From positions 1 to 6,189 of the forward strand of contig JAJZXP010000179.1 of NCBI GenBank assembly GCA_021806345.1: a stretch of DNA of 6,189 nt. Reading direction: 5' to 3'. A program made the translations under genes and the position numbers. Source of the stretch: Thermoplasmata archaeon. GTDB lineage: Archaea > Thermoplasmatota > Thermoplasmata > Thermoplasmatales > Thermoplasmataceae. Of this stretch, positions 4,981 to 6,189 are shown piece after piece (the first letter of the stretch is position 1; each line of letters starts with the position of its first letter). Under the pieces are notes generated by a model. That model was not told the origin of the DNA. It saw only the letters and a program-made list of their open reading frames with translations, and searched no databases.

Positions 4981-5931
4981 TTAATCATAATTGTCCAATT
5001 GCTCTTGTTTGCCTGACATTTTATCCTCTTTTTTGGACAATTCTATAGCTTTTTTAATTTCTTTTTGCTTTTTACTAAATGACGCTACCAAGTGATCGAA
5101 GACTCGATTATAAATGTCATCTGTAGAATTATCATCATAATATATAGGATCATTTAACAGGGTGGGATTAATCAGTGAATAATAACCAGTTTCTGTTTCC
5201 ATTATGACTTTTTTATTTTTGTATTTTACTTTTTTTCTTTGATTGCTTTTTTCATATTTCTTGCTAATATATTCAATTACTTTTCTTAATCTATTAACTG
5301 GTGGTCTCTCTCTCAAATACCTAATTTTATAGTTGATTTCGGCTGACAGATCAGCCTCACTATCAATAATTATTCCGCCAAGACTTTCTCCAGTTGCATC
5401 CATTATCTCCTTTACTTCATCACCTTTCATCTTATATTCAAATTTATTAATTTCTTTTGATTTTAGTAACTCAGCTATAGCGTCAGGCAAAACAAGTGGA
5501 TTTATCGTTATCTGACTTTTTTTATCGTAATGAAATATTTCGCTAAAATATTTACCTATTGCGGAATCAAGTATCCCAAAAGATTCCGAATTATAAGTAG
5601 CCGCCATTACATTTTGCTTAAGATCAATCAATATGTACGTTTCGAATTCAATTCCATTTTCCTCTCTGAATCGCTCCAACCACTCTTTTCCATCCTTCAT
5701 GTTGATTCTTCTAAATAATCCTACATCGATTTTGAGAAATCTTCCACCAACCCGATAATCATCTATTTTCTTATCAACTATGAATAGCATATAATTCTTT
5801 ATTAATTTTATAGAGTTTTTATCAGAATTTAAAACGTCGAATTTCTTTACTAAGAAATCTGCGTTGGTAATTCCTGTCACAATAAATCTATAAAAATAGA
5901 CTATGTGTTCTTTTGACTCATCTTCACTCAT
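4981..5931 (-). CDS. Hypothetical protein (316 aa) downstream of a winged-helix regulator
   Basis: I do not recognise this soluble, charged protein. Residues 1-135 look like an alternating alpha/beta domain (strands such as HIVYFYRFIV, YMLFIVD and TYILIDL, then a helix in DSAIGKYFSEIF at 121-132). Residues 138-210 form a second mixed domain (GGIIIDSEADLSAEI at about 186-200). Residues 211-260 are strongly basic (RKVIEYISKKYEKSNQRKK), and the tail 284-316 is a Lys/Glu helix, possibly a coiled coil. There are no cysteines and no obvious catalytic motif. I start it at ATG 5931 because AAGGTGG at 5938-5944 is six bases away; the adjacent TTG at 5934 would leave only three. It lies 18 bases behind the regulator, so the two are almost certainly co-transcribed, and the regulator may control it. 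Its base composition is visibly AT-rich. Confidence 0.72.
   Translation of the reverse strand: MSEDESKEHIVYFYRFIVTGITNADFLVKKFDVLNSDKNSIKLIKNYMLFIVDKKIDDYRVGGRFLKIDVGLFRRINMKDGKEWLERFREENGIEFETYILIDLKQNVMAATYNSESFGILDSAIGKYFSEIFHYDKKSQITINPLVLPDAIAELLKSKEINKFEYKMKGDEVKEIMDATGESLGGIIIDSEADLSAEINYKIRYLRERPPVNRLRKVIEYISKKYEKSNQRKKVKYKNKKVIMETETGYYSLINPTLLNDPIYYDDNSTDDIYNRVFDHLVASFSKKQKEIKKAIELSKKEDKMSGKQEQLDNYD
4989..5055 (+). terminator. Inverted repeat plus T-run, possible terminator of the membrane gene
   Basis: AATTGTCCAA at 4989-4998 and TTGGACAATT at 5033-5042 form a perfect 10-base inverted repeat with a 34-base loop. On the plus strand it begins 13 bases after the membrane gene stop, contains a T6 run (5029-5034) in the loop, and is followed by a second T6 run at 5050-5055. 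This fits a hairpin or oligo-T stop for the plus transcript. It lies within the 3' coding end of the 316-residue gene, so chance from codon use is possible. Confidence 0.35.
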
Positions 5932-5937
5932 CAAATC

Positions 5938-5944
5938 CCACCTT
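5938..5944 (-). promoter_or_regulatory. Shine-Dalgarno site that selects the ATG at 5931
   Basis: The minus strand reads AAGGTGG, six bases ahead of ATG at 5931, between the regulator stop (5950-5952) and the 316-residue gene. It supports translation from 5931 and not from the TTG at 5934. Confidence 0.6.
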
Positions 5945-5949
5945 ATGCC

Positions 5950-6189
5950 TCATGAATTATCCTCCATCATCTTATCAACTTCCTCTAACTTTAAACCGAT
6001 CTCCATTCCCTTCTCGGTCAAACTCAGCGTTGCTTCCTGTGAATACTTTGATTTATCGATTTCCTTTTTGATTGCCTTAAGTTTTTCAAGCTCCCTTAAA
6101 ATTTCAGTTGATCCTGGAATATCTTCATTGATCTCTTTCAGGTTCTTTGATCCGTTTCTGTATAGATATAGAATTACAGCATATCTGTC
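5950..6189 (-). CDS. Winged-helix DNA-binding regulator, C-terminal part (runs off right edge)
   Basis: The minus frame is open from the window edge to a TGA at 5950-5952, giving the last 79 residues of a gene whose start lies outside. The segment YAVILYLYRNGSKNLKEI, then a recognition-helix-like STEILRELEKLKAIKK, then SLTEKGMEIG, is the typical order of an archaeal winged-helix (ArsR/MarR/PadR-like) regulator. The LTEKG motif sits at the end of the wing, followed by a helix (residues 66-77) that often serves dimerisation. It is predicted to bind DNA and control the gene 18 bases downstream, possibly including itself. A shortened, mutated relative of its 3' end occurs at 3716-3826. The exact family cannot be fixed without the N-terminal half. 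Confidence 0.75.
   Translation of the reverse strand, partial: DRYAVILYLYRNGSKNLKEINEDIPGSTEILRELEKLKAIKKEIDKSKYSQEATLSLTEKGMEIGLKLEEVDKMMEDNS

Noticed and set aside
5333..5718. Two plus-strand open frames (5333-5515, 5530-5718)
   Set aside because: Both are antisense to the 316-residue gene, with Ser/Ile-rich composition and no ribosome site.
3723..6050. Complete integrative element with terminal repeats
   Set aside because: The two regulator ends are too diverged to be recent attachment repeats, and no integrase or transposase is visible in the window; kept only as a hot-spot hypothesis.

Overview
The window looks like an accessory stretch of an archaeal chromosome, most plausibly a Thermoplasmatales-type (Thermoplasma/Ferroplasma/Cuniculiplasma-like) archaeon. 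The support is moderate AT richness, heavy use of ATA, AGG and AGA codons, TATA-type promoters of the TTTATA/ATATTTAA kind placed close to start codons (some genes appear leaderless or nearly so), and Shine-Dalgarno sites of the GGTGA/GGAGGT type between tightly packed genes. The lineage is inferred from style, not from a marker gene. No tRNA, rRNA, CRISPR array, transposase or complete mobile element is visible.

Layout. Positions 1-235 hold the start of an unrecognised protein on the minus strand, running off the left edge. A 68-residue hypothetical protein (512-718, plus) and a radical SAM enzyme of the SplB/COG1533 type with a CxxxCxxC cluster motif (815-1816, plus) follow. The radical SAM gene meets head-on, with a 4-base overlap of 3' ends, a TcmP-like protein (three-Cys-motif partner; 1813-2802, minus). 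TcmP is the last gene of a minus-strand operon made of a 202-residue unknown (3088-3696), a 94-residue basic Cys/His protein (2817-3101) and TcmP.

Upstream of that operon is a decayed 3' end of a winged-helix regulator gene (3716-3826), which abuts an HNH endonuclease (3827-4237, minus). A roughly 270-base spacer carries divergent promoters and a doubtful small reading frame. Next come a four-helix membrane protein (4509-4976, plus), an unrecognised 316-residue protein (4981-5931, minus), and the C-terminal 79 residues of an apparently intact winged-helix regulator (5950-6189, minus) that runs off the right edge.

How the parts may work together. Two loci share one plan: a winged-helix regulator gene whose end is followed within about 20 bases by a Shine-Dalgarno site and a gene of unknown function. 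In one the regulator is decayed, with an in-frame TGA; in the other it looks intact. This suggests repeated insertion of cargo behind a regulator gene, or duplication of a regulator-plus-effector unit. The cargo (a nuclease, a small membrane protein, and a radical SAM/methyltransferase-like pair with small partners) resembles a defence or mobile island, but no function is proven by the sequence. The strongest candidate for an undescribed system is the set radical SAM + TcmP + Cys/His protein + 202-residue protein (815-3696).
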